Source of the DNA: Stercorarius parasiticus
Taxonomy: Eukaryota; Chordata; Aves; Charadriiformes; Stercorariidae
Reading direction: 5' to 3'
Length of the DNA stretch: 64,000 nt
Assembly (NCBI GenBank): GCA_013396915.1
Contig: VWZL01002043.1
Coordinates: forward strand, 62,001 to 126,000
Of this stretch, positions 36,026 through 49,523 are shown piece by piece. Positions within the stretch are counted from its first letter, which is position 1. Each line of letters opens with the position of its first letter. The translations under genes were made by a program, and so were the position numbers. Below the pieces are notes generated by a model, which worked only from the letters and a program-made list of their open reading frames with translations, was not told where the DNA came from and searched no databases.

Positions 36026-36094
36026 GGGAGTATTGCATTGATATTAACTGTTTGGAACTCCCTGTACATGGCAGCCTATTCCTTTCTCCATAAG
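36026..36094 (+). other. Weak internal-exon candidate (69 bases)
   Basis: The segment is preceded by a good acceptor (GTTTTTTCCAG, with a TTTGACTTT branch-like site about 20 bases upstream) and followed by a strong donor (AAG|GTAAGC). It is 69 bases long, divisible by three, and open only in frame 0. The 23 residues are hydrophobic, running GSIALILTVWNS and then LYMAAYSFLHK, like a membrane helix. I do not recognise the protein. Pseudo-exons of this quality occur by chance in tens of kilobases of intron, so this is a candidate only. Confidence 0.15.
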
Positions 36095-36737
36095 GTAAGC
36101 CGTGGTATGGAGAACACCTGTTGGTTTGAAAGAGTGTATGAGACTGCCATGGTAACTTTGTAGGTAATTGTTCAATTTGATTGATTTTAAGAGGCTTTAT
36201 TTTTCAAGAGAATATCTCAGTCTTCTGAGTATCAGTGTATGTGGATATTGCCTCATTTCCCCCTTCTCCCAAACCACTGAATTTTTTTTAGCTGTAAAGC
36301 TATTGTGTTGCTTCTTTATTTAAATTTTGCAAGAATATGAACATGTGCTCCTTTATCTCTTCCTTCAGCATCAAGATTTTCAATAAAATCAGCTAGCTTT
36401 TCTAGCCAGAAATAGTTATTTCTTTGAGCTCTTACTCGAACATCTTTATGCTGTATTAATCTGATCTTTATTGGTCATACAACTTGCCTTCCTTCTTCAA
36501 ATGTCTTTGAGCCACTGGAGGGGGAAAAAACCAAAACTCTATCAAACTGGGACAGAGTTAAATCTGAGTGACTAAGCCAGTTAGGCAAATACTAAGAAGA
36601 ATAGTGCTGAAGATCCCAGCTGTTAAGTAATTCAGATCACATTCTTAATAACAGAAAAATCCAACTCTCTTGGTTACAAATGAAGCCGAAGGTTGCAAAA
36701 TAATCACACTGTTATGTTAAACAATAGTTTATGACTG

Positions 36738-36863
36738 AATTTTCCAGTAGAACTGAAATAATGTGTTTCACAGCTTCCCATTGACATCAGTTCATACTGA
36801 GGACCCCACTGATTAAATCTAGAACGTGTTTTGGGCACTTATCAAAGCTGAAAATGTCCGACT
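36738..36863. mobile_element. Possible palindromic MITE remnant
   Basis: TGAATTTTCCAGTAG, then CAGCTTCCCATTGACATCAG, and later GGGCACTTATCAAAGCTGAAAATG, recall the arm, centre and arm order of the palindromic element at 22457-22652. The match is loose and could be chance. If real, it is one of few such remnants in the right half. Confidence 0.25.
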
Positions 36864-39800
36864 TGTATTTCAGCCCCCAACAATAAACCAAACACTGATG
36901 GATGCTTATTTTGTGATGTTTCTCACCCTTTCTCTGCAATTGCTAGAAGAAAACAAATGTTGATTTACAGCTGAATCAGGCAATCTCAGATAAATAAGCT
37001 TTATAAAAAGGGGCAATCCAGATCTGTTTTATTGCTGAGGTTTAATAATACATAGAAATGACAGCAGACTGCTGAGTAGTCACGTTTAATGGCTTTCTAT
37101 GTGGAATATTAATTTTGTTTAAGGAAATATAACTTACAAAACCAAACTTGTTGTATTGAGTAAGTCCTTTTAAGGATTCAAAAAATATCTATCATAATTG
37201 TCAGTCACAGATTTTGAGTAAGTACATGCGTTGAATGCTTTCCACCATTATGAATGTCTATAAGGTTAGGGAATGCCAGTGAAGAAACTTGTATTATAAT
37301 TAATTGCCTGTTATAATTGTTCTTCAGATTGGCAAGGGATTTAAATTTATTTTTGTTAATCTGCAGGCATTATCATCACTTAAAACCTGTGTTCATTGAA
37401 AATGGCATATTATTTTCAAGAGGTTAATACTAGAAATGGGTAATAACTATCCAATTAAGCATATCAGTCCCTGTGAGAAAGACAAATAAAATTCCTTGAT
37501 GATTCAGGTTGCTAATAATCGTCCTTATAGTTGAAAATCTTATAAAGACTGGAAAAAGTATCTGCAGCATACTTCTTATGCAACTTGATCCGGATACGTT
37601 GGATTATATTTTTTGACTTTTCAATGAGTTAAAGTCACTTCTCTCTTTTTTTCGTAAGTAGTAATTTTTATTTATTTGCTAGGACAGGCTGTAGTTGAAG
37701 TGTTTAATGTAAGATGTTACATAGGATGATATTTTTATTGAGCTTGCTTTTTTTTTTAATATGTCTATTAATGAAAAGCACTTGAAATATCTTGTTCTAT
37801 GACCTATCACTCTATTTGTTAGGAATTGTATAGAGGAAGATGATGTGCACAAGAGTATGAAACTGGCCTGAGGGTTAAATATTAGGAGAATTATTTTTTG
37901 CCGTCTTACTTCATAATGAGTTAGTTGAATTCTGTAGTGAGGACTGGGTAGGGAGGAGGATTTCCAGAGCTACTATGAAAATAGTTTTAAAACTTTCTAC
38001 TCATAGAACATAATTTTTACCTGTTACTAATCAGATTAATTTAAGTTGACGTAATCAGAAAGGTGATTGAATCTTCATTGCCTCTGGTCTCTCTTTTTAG
38101 GAGAGTGGTGTATAAAGTGGTAGTTTTTGTACAAAAATATTATAGTGAGTCTGGTGAGGAAATTGCTATACGCAGTAGCAAAACTGTTATGATGTGTTTG
38201 CTTTCTTGACTAAATATTTTAAAGTGTTCAAGAACTGAAGTTGTTGCTGATAAAAATGCACTGATGTTGCATAGACAAAATGGTAAACTGAATGAGGTTT
38301 GTTCTCATCTTCTGTGAAAACTTTATTAAGTACTACCCCTTTTTGGAATGTTAACATTGTGTTGTTCTAATTGTTATATTTGACATCTGCTGAAATGATC
38401 TTGTACTGTCTAAGGGTGTCAGTATTGTCAATCTAAGCATTTAAAATAGCAAGTTGCGTTCGTAAACTAAACCAGTCCTCTTTTGCTTAAGCTATGTTAA
38501 GCACAGATCCAAACCACCTTACTGTTTCCTACTATTTATTACAGCACAATAGCTGATTTCTAGCAAATCAGGATTTGAAAGAAACAGGAACAAAAAGTGA
38601 TATCATTCTCCAGTTTTGTGGCTCTTATTAGTTTTATTACTTGTGTCAGTATTGCGCTTTCCTCTAAAATAAAGTCTTGGAGAAGTTAAATAGAGGACCT
38701 GATCATTTCTATCAGATGCATCAAGTGGAAAAATATGCTAAATAAAATGTGTGCAGAAAGGGGCTGGAGGGAAACTAATTGGCATCCTTCATCCTCTCTG
38801 ATAACTTTACCATTCAGAAAGCTTTGGGAGCAGTTGCATGAGGACTGGCAGAAACTTCTGTTCATGCCACAGTGAGAGTTGAAGTCCACTGCCTGTCACT
38901 GGCATAGAGACCTTGGCTACTACCAGTGCTGTGATAATTTCATCGTGTCCTTCCCTATCCCCAAAGACCTCATAATTTGCTTTGTCAGACCTGGCATATC
39001 TTTTTGTCCTTAATCCTGCGTTAAAGAAAAATTAAAAAAAAGTGTAACTGTGCTATGCTTAGAGTTGAGATGTGCAATACAATTATTTCTCATCATTGTT
39101 TTTTTCTTTAAATTATTGCCTTCTTGGTTCTTACAGTAGGAAAGAACAGTTTAGTAGTTTGCTCCCTAAAGAATAGCTCCAAGTAGAGCATGTTGCTTTC
39201 CAGTGATATATGGACAGATTTCATCTTGATGTAAATTCTGTAATTTATTACCACTTCCCTGCTTTAAGAACAGCCATCTTTAGCATAGGAAAGGTAGTTC
39301 ATTCTAGGTGAGCGTAGTCTTAATGTCTGAACTTGGTTACAGGGTCCTAGTAAAAGTGCTTCTCCAAACTAAAACTGTTGTTGAGCAAGCAGTTTCTGCT
39401 TCTACTATCCTACCTTCATGTGTCAGTGACTTGTGAAAAACTGCAGGTTCTTTGAGGAAGTACTGCAAACTCTTCAAGGATTACTCTGTGCAAAATTTAA
39501 CTTCATTTTCTGAAATCCAGTTAGTCATCGTAAAAGAAAAAATGTTTTTGGAAGTGTCCAAAAGACTTAATTACTAGCCTTACTGAAACAGTAATTGGTA
39601 AATTTGCATCACCTACTTGTGAAATTCAATTTTGAAGGCTATGTCATTAAATAGAGTTAGAAGTGCAAATAATGAATATGTATCAAGCATTGATGATAAA
39701 ATAATCTTGTCACAAATGGTTGAATTCTTACTCTGAGATCACCTTTGCAGTTAAATCCCTTCAATATATGTCATAAAATTGCCTGCTGAGTTAAGTGCAA

Positions 39801-42800
39801 CATTAAAAGTTGAGTGAGTTACTGCATACTGTGAAAAATGCTACCTTTACAACACAGAATCCATAAAGGGGTGTTTTGTGTGGAATTTCATTCTTTTTGG
39901 AACTTACAGGTGGTGCTAAGACAGTTTTACCCCAACTGTGTTGTTTCAATCAGTGATGAAAAAAATATTTACTGGGTTTTTTTAATGTCTCTGGATTTCT
40001 TTTACATTGTTTCATTGGTTATTGTGATGAAATATCTGTCTAAAATGCCTATTTGATTGGTTTAATCACTGAGAAAGTATACTGAAAGTGTTTGACAGAT
40101 TTTCCTCTCTGACAAAGGGCTTGTAGATTTGTAGTGGTACTCCTGCGTTTAACTCCGTGAAGTTGCTGAATTGATCCTTGTGATATACCATTGGTGGAAA
40201 GACAAATATTCGGAAAGAAACAGCTTGCGTACATGCTTGCTGGCTTTCCCTCTCTCCTCTTTCCATCTCTTCATGATGAGATGCCACTGATAGACTTTGT
40301 TGTAGATGCTATAGAACATAGTATTAGCAAAACAAATGTGCAGGTACTTTGGAGGAAGTAAAGTTGCTCCATGTGTTGTTTATAAACTTCTTCCAGTCGT
40401 TAATCTCTGTACAGATGCATTTGCTGTACCTGGAATAGCCACAGGTTTGCAGTTCTCCCTACTTTGATCTCTGACAGTGCTGACCCAGTCTCAAGAACTG
40501 TATGTTCCACTTGGTATTTTTTCTAGTAGGTCACTTAATAAAGTGGTGTTAATAAGAGCAAAAGGGAAGCAATTGAGATTAGAGACAATTATATTTTTTT
40601 TCCTTACGGTTTTCCTGGCAGAAATATCCTTAGGTCTTACTTAGCTTCAGTGATTGCTAAACTGTTGTGTGTTAAAAATACTCTTAAAAAGAAAAGCCTG
40701 GTGAGATTTGATACAGGAAAGATGTGTGATCCACTTTACAGCATGATCCCACAGCATACCAAATTGGTAAAACTGAAGGGGTGATGAGTTGGGGAGCTGT
40801 TGAGAGAGGAAGAGAAGCTACACCCTTGTGTACATCTTCCTAGACCATGATTATACAGTTCTGCAAAATGAAAGGTTCTTTTATCTCTGGGATGTAAAAG
40901 CATTTTTAAAAATAAAGACAAACTCCCTTCTAGGCTGCTGTTTCCATCTTAGGAGTATTAAAAGCCATCTATCCAGGTTTTCATAATCTGTTGTAGGAAA
41001 TACGTTGCCTCGTGATTTTGTTAATGAATTAATTTTCATATCTAGATGACAAATGTTATCTACGCTTACTTAGGCAAGCTGGCTTATGAAATAGGGATGG
41101 GTTCTAGGTCAATATTGAAAACATCTCATGAATGACTTCGGAATGAGACTGACTTTTGCAGCTTAATGATAATCCTGTGTTTTTTCTCCTTTGTGTCTGA
41201 GCTCATTGCTTGTTACTTCTCTTCCTATGGTTTAGAATGAGAAATACTGAATTAGGAGTGAATAGACATACTCTGTAACAAATGTGAAACCATTTCATTA
41301 TAACTATGACAGTGTTCCCTCAGGTTTTCTCATATCATTTGCTGGGAATACACAAAGATAAGGTCTGAAGTTCTTAAACTTGTGTTAACTCTGAAACTCT
41401 GTGTCTAGAAGGAGAAGACACTCTATGTGAAATAAATGGCATATCTACTCTAGCTTCCTTCAGAAGTGAGGACAATATTCACTGCCCAGGGAGGTTCCTC
41501 ACAATTGTTCTGTGGGAGGTACACTACTGATGGATTGTGTCTGGACTTAAAATAAAACCTCACACTTTGGTATTGCTCTGTGGGCTATTCGTAGGCAGTT
41601 TCCCGCTCATATATGGTTGTTTTGCATTTCACCCTAGTTTGCCTAGTTCACGCCTGTATAGTGATGAGGCATCTTGCATAGGATTTTTGATTCCATGCCA
41701 GAAGCCAAGCATTCCAAGGTCTCTTTATTTATCCTTAGTTATCTCCTTTATTTATCCTTGCTTCCTGCTTTTCTCCTTGCTAGAAGGATCACCGTGATCT
41801 TGTTGCACCATTCAAAATTGAGTTAATCATTGTTGGGATCTGTTTTAATATACCAATGCAAGTTTGGACATTCCAGGTGTCTGTAATCATTCTTCTTCAC
41901 AGGTGACTAAAGACCTTTTACACAAATGCATTTTATAGGGCATTTAAAAAAAGTAATTCCCCTAGTGAAAAAAACTCCTTAAGTTGCTCTGGGCCTTTAA
42001 AGAAAAATGCCTTCTAGACCTCTGTTCTCCAAGGAAGTTGTCACTTACGTCTTTAATGCATGACTTAAGTACTTGGACATGTAGTTCTGAGTGGCTTTGA
42101 TAGAAACATGGATGATTGCACGCTATTCCTGGAAAAGCATTCTGCAAGTTTGTGGTGTGTGTCAGTGACCAACATTTCTAGTAGTTTGGATTTTAGTTAA
42201 CAGTACTCGTGTCTGAGGCCTTAAGAAAAGCACTTATATCTATTAAAAAGTGGCATTTTATTTAGCAGGGGAGGGGAAGCCGGTAGTTTTCACTCACTAA
42301 TAACTTTGCAAGGTAGTAATACTGACTAAAACTTGTGAATTCCTTTGGCCATCTCTGAGCACGTCACAGGTCAGGAGAACAACTCTGCCTGAAGCTGGGT
42401 AACAGAAGATCACTTTTCCTTTCACCTCTACTCAGGTATGTCTATCAATAAGTAACTTAGTGATATCTTATGATCAGTTCTGTGAAACTGAAAGGTTATT
42501 TGTCAGATTGATGTGAGTACCAACAATAAATTCCTGCTCAGGGAGGAAGGAAGGGAATTATTTTCTGAAGTAAATGTTCAGTTGTTCTGGATTAGAGACC
42601 TCAGAGATTCTTTCTAAGAAGCATAGCAGAAAGGAGAAGTCCCATTTTAAGCAATTACACGGAAGGAGAAGGAGGGTCCCATAGAAAAGCATGAACGTTG
42701 TCTTCCCTTTCTGGCAGCTGGCAGAGGGGAAAACTGAAGCAATAGGGAAATGAGTGAAATTGTTAGGAGGAACCACATATCCACGTCACAGTTCTTAAAG

Positions 42801-43749
42801 TGAAACGTGCAGTGTTTTTATGAAGACTATATTAACTAAACTCCAGTTGATAGTACAGCATACAGCTTCACCTTTTATGCTTGCTATCCTAGTTAGTGAA
42901 AGTCAGAGACTTTCGTGTTAAAATAAAATAGAAAACAAACCCACCAAAGCCCCCATTCAAGTGCTTGTGATTAGTTTGAATGAAACTTTCTATTTTGATA
43001 TTGCTTGTTCCTGTTTAGCTTGAATCTGTGCAAAAACTTCACAAGGTCCTCAAAAACAATAGCAATTTAAAAAAAAAAAAAGCCCTTGTAACTAGTTATT
43101 ACTACTTTGTCATGAAAAATCTTAAGTTATCTTTTATCAACTGGAATGGAATATTCCTGGAATGACTAGTGTGCATTGTGGGGTTGAAAGTCCAGTGCAG
43201 AGCAAACAAAGTATTTTCAGACTGTGCACTTTCAACTTCAGTGGTGGTTCACTTCTGAAATGTGATGACTTGGGCATCTCTCTTTTTGAGAAGAGGTGTC
43301 ACTTAATCTTCATCCTCCTGATGCACTTACAAGTGTCATGTAGGAAGTTAGCTTGGATAGACTCTTACGCCCAAAAGTTTGGGGAATTATTTTATGTGTC
43401 TTTTTTCCTGGACCTAGATCCTTCAAAAGTATATTAGGTTTGTGTGGCCTTTAAATTTAAAATGCACGTAGTGTAGGAAAAAAAAATTGTCACTTGACAC
43501 AAATTACTGTGATTTAATGTACAGGCTGTCTGCTCTCATTCTCATGAAAAGGGTTTAAATTGAACTGCTGTTGCTTGCTTTCTGGCTTAAAGACTGATCT
43601 GAGTGCAGTACATGAGGCATGTTATTGTATTATCTGTGACTTTTAAAATTATTCCTCATATCTAGTACCTTCTGATGATTACTGTTTTCCACTAATTCTT
43701 GTGAAGCGTATACTTACTTTGAAGATGACAACATGAATTGTTATGTCCT

Positions 43750-43815
43750 TGTATACTGTGACCTTGGGCCAACCTCTTATCTTTGTACACTGTGAAGTAA
43801 AAGGTGCATTAGAAT
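43750..43815 (+). repeat. MIR-like fragment
   Basis: TGTATACTGTGACCTTGGGCC, then AACCTCTTATCTTTGTACACTG and TGAAGTAAAAGGTGCATTAG. The TGTGACCTTGGGC box followed by AACCTCT is the most conserved part of MIR. Only about 65 bases are recognisable. Chance resemblance is possible. Confidence 0.4.
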
Positions 43816-44189
43816 TTGAGAAATGAGAAGTGAACCTGAAAACAGTAATAAAATAGGTTTAAAGTGTTTGTAAAACAGGAGAATGTCTTGTAAAGCAATG
43901 TCTTCCTAAGGCTTTATTTAGTTTCTCAATTTTGTAGAGCATAATAAAACCCCTACCTTCTGAGCTTGGATTCCACCTCTCCATTTCCCCACTGGTCTTG
44001 GAAGGTATGCAGTTTTCCTTTTGTTTAAAATGTACCTCACCTGAAACTAGAAGACCAGAACTTTTTAGTTTTCTGTATTTATGCTCATTATTAACTTTCT
44101 GAGATCAGGTTAGTCTGGCATACTCTTTGATACAACTATTCACAGACTGTGAGCATTTGAGAACAACATTTGTATATAAATTTGAAGCT

Positions 44190-44385
44190 CTTTACAATGA
44201 GGGTGGTGAAACACTGGAGCAGGTTGCCCCGAGAGGTGGTGGAGGCCCCATCCCTGGAGGCGTTGAAGGCCAGGCTTGATGAGGCTCTGAGCAGCCTGAT
44301 GTAGTTGAAGATGTCCCTGCTTACTGCAGGGGGGTTGGACTAGATGACCTTTAAAGGTCCCTTCCAACCCAACATATTCTATGAT
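44190..44385 (+). mobile_element. CR1 LINE, 5'-truncated 3' end
   Basis: This is the typical avian CR1 tail. It begins in the last codons of ORF2 and ends with GGTTGGACTAGATGACCTTT, AAAGGTCCCTTCCAACCC and the terminal ATTCTATGAT. From 44191 one frame reads FTMRVVKHWSRLPREVVEAP and on to a TAG at 44302-44304, the normal C-terminus of the CR1 reverse-transcriptase polyprotein, without breaks. CR1 moves by target-primed reverse transcription and usually leaves such short 3' pieces. This piece cannot move by itself. It lies in sense with the inferred host gene. Confidence 0.95.
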
Positions 44386-47018
44386 AAGCGATCTGATGAA
44401 ATATGGTAAAACGTTACAATTTATTGGCATGTCTTGTGTATTACATTGTTCTAGTTAAAGCTGTCTAAATTTTTTTATTTTTCTACTTCAGAATCTGTTG
44501 AAAAGCAAGATGAAGGGCCAGTTGTTCTCTTACAAAAATGTTAAAAATTGCAGCTGACTGTATGTTGTCTGCATTCTTTTTGTCTTCCAGCGTGGATTTA
44601 AATATTTGGGTTTACAACTGCGCATGCTTTCACTATGTTATGATATGCCATAAGAGTTGAGAAGGCATGGCCTACTGATAAATTCAGCAGCTGTTTCTTC
44701 ATTCCTAAAATGACTTTTGCTGGACTGCTTCCCTTAAAATGTTGGTATTTTAGCATGATTCAGGCAGTATTATTGACAGGAATATGGAACTAACATATTC
44801 AAAAGTAGGGCTTTTCTTGGTTTTGCAGTATGATTAAATATATATAACTATATAAAGTATGCACCTTAAATCGTCTATTTATTCCAAGATGCTCAGACTG
44901 AAATTGAACTTTTTGGAGTATAGTGACAGCCAGTGTGACATCAGAACAGTGGTATTTGGGGTATGAAGTTGGTTTCTTTTGATAGAATTTGGAATACGTA
45001 GATGGTTAACTGGTTAAAATGTAACATTATTTGTTCACTTTTCAAAAAAATATTTAAAATTTTGCCTGACACAACTTGTTGGGGAAGGCTGTAGTGCTGT
45101 GATGGAGTCATCTCTTAAACTAGAGAATGCTACTTTGTGGGGAATTGAAGGTCCAGTAAAAGCAGCCCTTAGTTTATTTAATATTTCTTTCATAATTTCT
45201 GAAGTGTTTCTTGCATCTGTAATGTGATTAGTAATATTTCACCAGGGGGATAGCAGCAGTCTGGTCCTGCATGCATCAAGAATCGTCTATGTAGTTACAT
45301 GGAACTGATTTGAACATATGGTTTGTGGCTTGTATTTCAACACTAGTAAATAGTAACGATCTTCCTATCATTAGGTGTGCATGCAGTAGCCTGATATTTA
45401 ATGGAAAGCAGATTGATAACTATGTAGTTTTCATGTATTGCCACTATGCTTAATATATTTTATAGATCATGCTTAGGAAATCTCTTTGTAACTAACTGAT
45501 CTTTTCTCTTTCCAAAGATGAGCAAGATAAGCACTGAAATGATATCCGTGACTCTGCATTCTGTAAAAAAAATTGATTTGTGCCCTCTGTATATTGCTGA
45601 TCTTTTATAGCGTCTTGAGGAATAGGACATTATTTAGAAAGAGGAAGCCACAGAGGAAGCATTACATTATGGATTAAAAGCTGTCTTTGTCATCTTGAAC
45701 CATACTACTTCTGCTGTCCTCTTACATGCATTTTTTTTTTCTTTATACAGTCTTCCAGTTCTCTAGCTGAGTTGCAGACCAGTAGTTTTGAAAGTTGTAT
45801 GTTTAGCTCTCTTGTCCTCTTTGTGGGTATTGGTCTTGGAACATTTGCTTCTGAAATGCTGCTTGATTTGAAACTGGATAGGTAGAAAAATCCTTTTTTC
45901 TGTGCCCAGTTTCTTCCTGTACTTGAGCTTATGTTTGCATGCATGCTTTTAAGTTTTGTTGGCTAGAATTGTCCCACAGGACATGTTCTGTCCAGTTCTT
46001 GGGGGTTGTAATATTGTTCTTGGTGTTCCCCATCTCAAAATGCACATGGCGGGAGGTTGGATAATATAATTAACTCTGCTAATCCTGTGCTTTGTGCATA
46101 TTCTCCTCAGCTGGGAGAAATTCATTAGATAATGCGCAAGAGTTGAAAAAGGGGCTGAGAACCTGCTTTCTGTGACTTGATTGCATTTTAAAAAATATAA
46201 AATGTCAGGAATAATAGAGCCGGAAAGAAGTACTGTTAGAATTGACCTTACTACTATCACAGTAGGCTGTGAATGATTCCACAGATGTATTGCTCTTTTA
46301 ATTGTTTTCTTCTGAGAGAAGGTTGTGACATCAGATGAAAAATTGAGACCAGGAATAAACAAGACTTTAAGATGCATCCCACTTTTTTTACAGGTATTTC
46401 TTCATAAATGATCTTGTGGGACACACTCTGGCTTGTGCTAGAGCTGTTTTCGTCTCCGGATCTCATAAGTGGTTGCGCTGAACTGAATAGAGATGGAGAC
46501 ATAGAAATAGTGTGAACAGGCAGGCATGGATTCCTGGTAGTCATTCTCAGTGGTATTGCTATGGGACTGTAGCCAGTCATTTCCCCTAATAAGTGTGAAG
46601 GTCCACTGGCAGCTCTGACAGAACAGCTGCAGTTTATGTTATAGCATACTAGCACCTAGTTGTTGAGTCATTCACTGCTGATCTTTCTAGCTACTGTCCA
46701 GTAAATAATGAATTTTGGCTAGTTTCTTGACTAAAATTTCCATGTGCACCTTGATGACCAGTGTTTTGAAGAGTAGTTATTACTCTAACTTTGCACTGAT
46801 TACAGTTTTGTCAGGCTTTTGCTATACTGCTGGATATTCATGCAATGTATGTGTAGTTAAGATTTTAGAATACTGTTGAACAATAAAAGGAGAGCAAAAC
46901 AACACGACCCATATCTTCATCTTTTTCTAAGTTCACTAAAAATTGAATTGGTTGTATGATTTCCTTCAATATGATGGGAAAATTGGCTGGGTAATTGCTT
47001 CCTTATTTATTCTGTTTT

Positions 47019-47043
47019 TATCTATCTATCTATCCATCTATCT
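47019..47043 (+). repeat. (TCTA)n microsatellite
   Basis: About six TCTA units with one TCCA variant. It is a short tetranucleotide repeat of the kind often polymorphic. Confidence 0.9.
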
Positions 47044-47179
47044 CATCCTTCAAAGTGTGTTGCAGTGTTTCTGTCAAATGCAAAAGAGCATCTTCAACAG
47101 AATGCCAAATCTAGCTGTATGAGAACAGAAGTTGCTTCAGCTTCACCAGCACAATTTAAAACCTACCTTGTGTAGTAGT

Positions 47180-47245
47180 AGTTTATTAAAAAATAACAAA
47201 CCAAAACACCAAAACAACCCAACCAAGCCAACCCGAAAACCTAAC
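47180..47245 (+). repeat. A/C-rich low-complexity tract
   Basis: A G-poor run built from units such as AACAAACCAAAACACC and AACCCAACCAAGCCAACCC. It has no coding content. A G/T-rich tract of roughly complementary make-up lies about 440 bases downstream. Confidence 0.75.
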
Positions 47246-47313
47246 TATGTTCTGTGTGGAAATGTTCTAAAAAACTAATTTATTGAAACTTATTAGTAAT
47301 GGATTATGTTGGT

Positions 47314-47375
47314 GTATATATATACGGGGTATATATACCTGCTAACATATATATATATACACACACACGTATATT
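47314..47375 (+). repeat. Compound (TA)n/(CA)n microsatellite
   Basis: GTATATATATAC, then GGGGTATATATACC, GCTAACATATATATATATAC and ACACACACGTATAT. It includes the perfect palindrome GGTATATATACC, and the whole could fold into hairpins. Confidence 0.85.
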
Positions 47376-47686
47376 ACCTGCCTCTTGCCTAGTGCTTTTT
47401 ATGAGCAAGTATGTAAAAAGTATACTGGTGTAAATAAAAGTAAAGTTTTTTACTTTCTAACTTTCTGACCTCTCTAATACAGTTTCAGCTAGAAAGGGAT
47501 AGCAGTGAGTATTAGGAATCCATCCATTGTGACCAGCATTGTTTAGCACTGCAACAACAGCAATATGTGGAAATCTTTCCCAACTTTCTTCCACTGACTT
47601 TTGGGCTTGTTTTTCTTTTTCCTCCAGAAGGTGGGCTTTTCTCATTTGTTTTTCTTTATTTGAAAAGGAGTGGGGAGTCTTATGGT

Positions 47687-47745
47687 TGGGTTTTGTTGTT
47701 TGTGGGTTTTTTTTGTTTGGTTTTGGGTTTTTTGGGTTTTGTTTG
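47687..47745 (+). repeat. G/T-rich low-complexity tract
   Basis: Runs of T broken by GG and GGG (TTGGTTTTGGGTTTTTTGGG). It has no A or C over most of its length. Open frames across it (47539-47748 and 47567-47782) are compositional artefacts rich in Phe and Gly. Four GGG tracts are present, but with loops too long for a convincing G-quadruplex. Confidence 0.8.
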
Positions 47746-49522
47746 TGATGGTGTGTCTTTTTATAAAGAAAAAGCTTTTTAAGGTTTTCCTTCCAGTCTT
47801 TGAGTCATAAAGTAAATTTTAAATGGCATACTGTCTTTTGTATGTGTGTAACATTGTTCAATCCCAAATACACTATTCTAAGTCTAATATTTCTTGATTT
47901 TTTTTTTTTAAACACTGTTTCTTCTTTCTGCTATCATTTCCTCTTGGAAAAAGAAGACCCAATTTGTTTTAGATGAATTGGAAGATTTACGTAGAGAAAC
48001 TTTGGATTTTCTGACATTGCATATACAAATTGCTTGGATTGTCCACTTCACCCTGCAGATAGTGTAGTCTTAAGCTTTTTCTTATGATGGGAAAGATAGG
48101 TCTTCTGGCTTCTTTCAGTACTTGATTATGAGAGAGAGGCGATGACGTGTTTATATTTATGTGGGAGCTTTGCATCAAGGAATATCCCGTACCATAATGA
48201 TGTGATTGGAATTAGTCACTTCAGCAGTTCTAAAGGCTTTTGCAGGACCTGACAGTTGGAAAAACCTGATTTATTAGCATTAATTTTATTAATAATAAAA
48301 TTTAGTAGAATTTTTAAACTGCTTTGTTAATATCTTTCATCTGTTTCTTATACAGCATGACCTGTGAACTGAACTGGTGGATGATTTCTGTGTTTAGACA
48401 TGACACTGTTAACTAGATTTATTAATTTTTTATTACTTATATCCTGAGGTTATTTTGAATGCAGCATCGGAAATATTTTGCGTAGGGGATTTTTCTTCAC
48501 TTTTCTTTTGTACTTTATTAAATGTTTTGGTTGTCCTTGACCTGATTTAAAGTCTGATTTTTGTTCCACCCCAACCTGCAAAATGAATTTGGCAATCGAC
48601 TTCTCAATGTTCCAATTTATACAAAAGTGTATAGAGATTAAATGCACTAGAAATACTCAGAGATTGTTAAGCCTAGATATAAAGCTCGGATGTTGGTGGA
48701 TGTTTTAATTTATTTGTTTTTTTAATGAAATGGTTTGTTATCATTTGACCTGTTTAAAAACTGTTGCTTTGAATTATGTCAAATCCTTTCAGCCATTGAG
48801 TCACAAATAATGTTATTCAGTCTCTTATTTCTCTCCTAGTACATCTGTGTGCTGTGAAAATTCAGATGCCTTGTCTGTTACTTCCTCTATTACTTTTATC
48901 TCAAAGGACTAAAGTTAATTTCCCTTGTTTAGGCTTAGAATCAACCAGCTTGTCTTTTATCAGGCTGCAGTGTGAAAACCCATTTTGTTAATGAAACATT
49001 TTTATCTGAAGTCTAGTGTGGCACAAGCCCTGTTATATCACTAGAAGTCTTACTGAAAAGCATCGATGACAGTGTTTTTGGATGCTAGGCTTAAAATCAA
49101 AAGGCACTGATCATGTTCTGAAAATGTTTTACTGAAATTAGACTTCCCATTTTAAAATTAGATTTCATTACGTTTGTTGGTTTTACTGACGTGCCATACT
49201 AGTTGAAAAGCTGGAGTTCTACCTTGCCCTAATTTTCCATCTCTTAAGAAATTCCTTGTTTGTTTTGATGGTCAAGAACCAAACAGTTTCTTTACAGTTT
49301 CAGGTCTCCTTTTACTATTGAATAGAAGGAGAGGGGCAATTAATGTCAGGGGATACCTTGACATAAGAGCTGCATTTCTAGCTACAGCATCATGTTCTTT
49401 GCCCATCCCTCTACGTGCTTTAGAGTTAGTCAAGTGAACTAGCTGATGTGATATAAGTGAACAAGATGAGATGCCCTGACCTGTATGAATGCACTTTAAC
49501 ATGCTTCCTGTGAATAAAAAGG

Positions 49523-49523
49523 N
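49523..49523. other. Single ambiguous base (N)
   Basis: One N in AAAAAGGNAAAGAG, after an A run. It is a base-call or consensus ambiguity rather than a scaffold gap. Confidence 1.

Larger units (their letters stand above)
34491..44189 (+). other. Presumed first-intron sequence
   Basis: Low-GC sequence with G exceeding C on this strand, without a recognised exon or CR1 copy. One weak splice-flanked open segment (36026-36094) is listed separately. There is a MIR-like fragment at 43750-43815, a possible MITE remnant at 36738-36863 and scattered A or T runs. No open frame exceeds about 91 codons. The reading as an intron rests on the island upstream and the strand skew, not on any splice evidence. 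Confidence 0.45.

Noticed and set aside
42373..42435. Open segment ending in CAG|GTATGT considered as an exon
   Set aside because: The acceptor is weak, with no pyrimidine tract, and the peptide is not recognisable.
44140..44430. 96-codon minus-strand frame
   Set aside because: It is the antisense of the CR1 tail at 44190-44385; the meaningful frame is on the plus strand.
45949..46655. Overlapping 142- and 132-codon minus-strand frames considered as a frameshifted gene
   Set aside because: The translations resemble nothing I know and lack a shared domain across the overlap, and the local composition is like the surrounding intron.
47539..47782. Phe/Gly-rich open frames
   Set aside because: They are produced by the G/T low-complexity tract.
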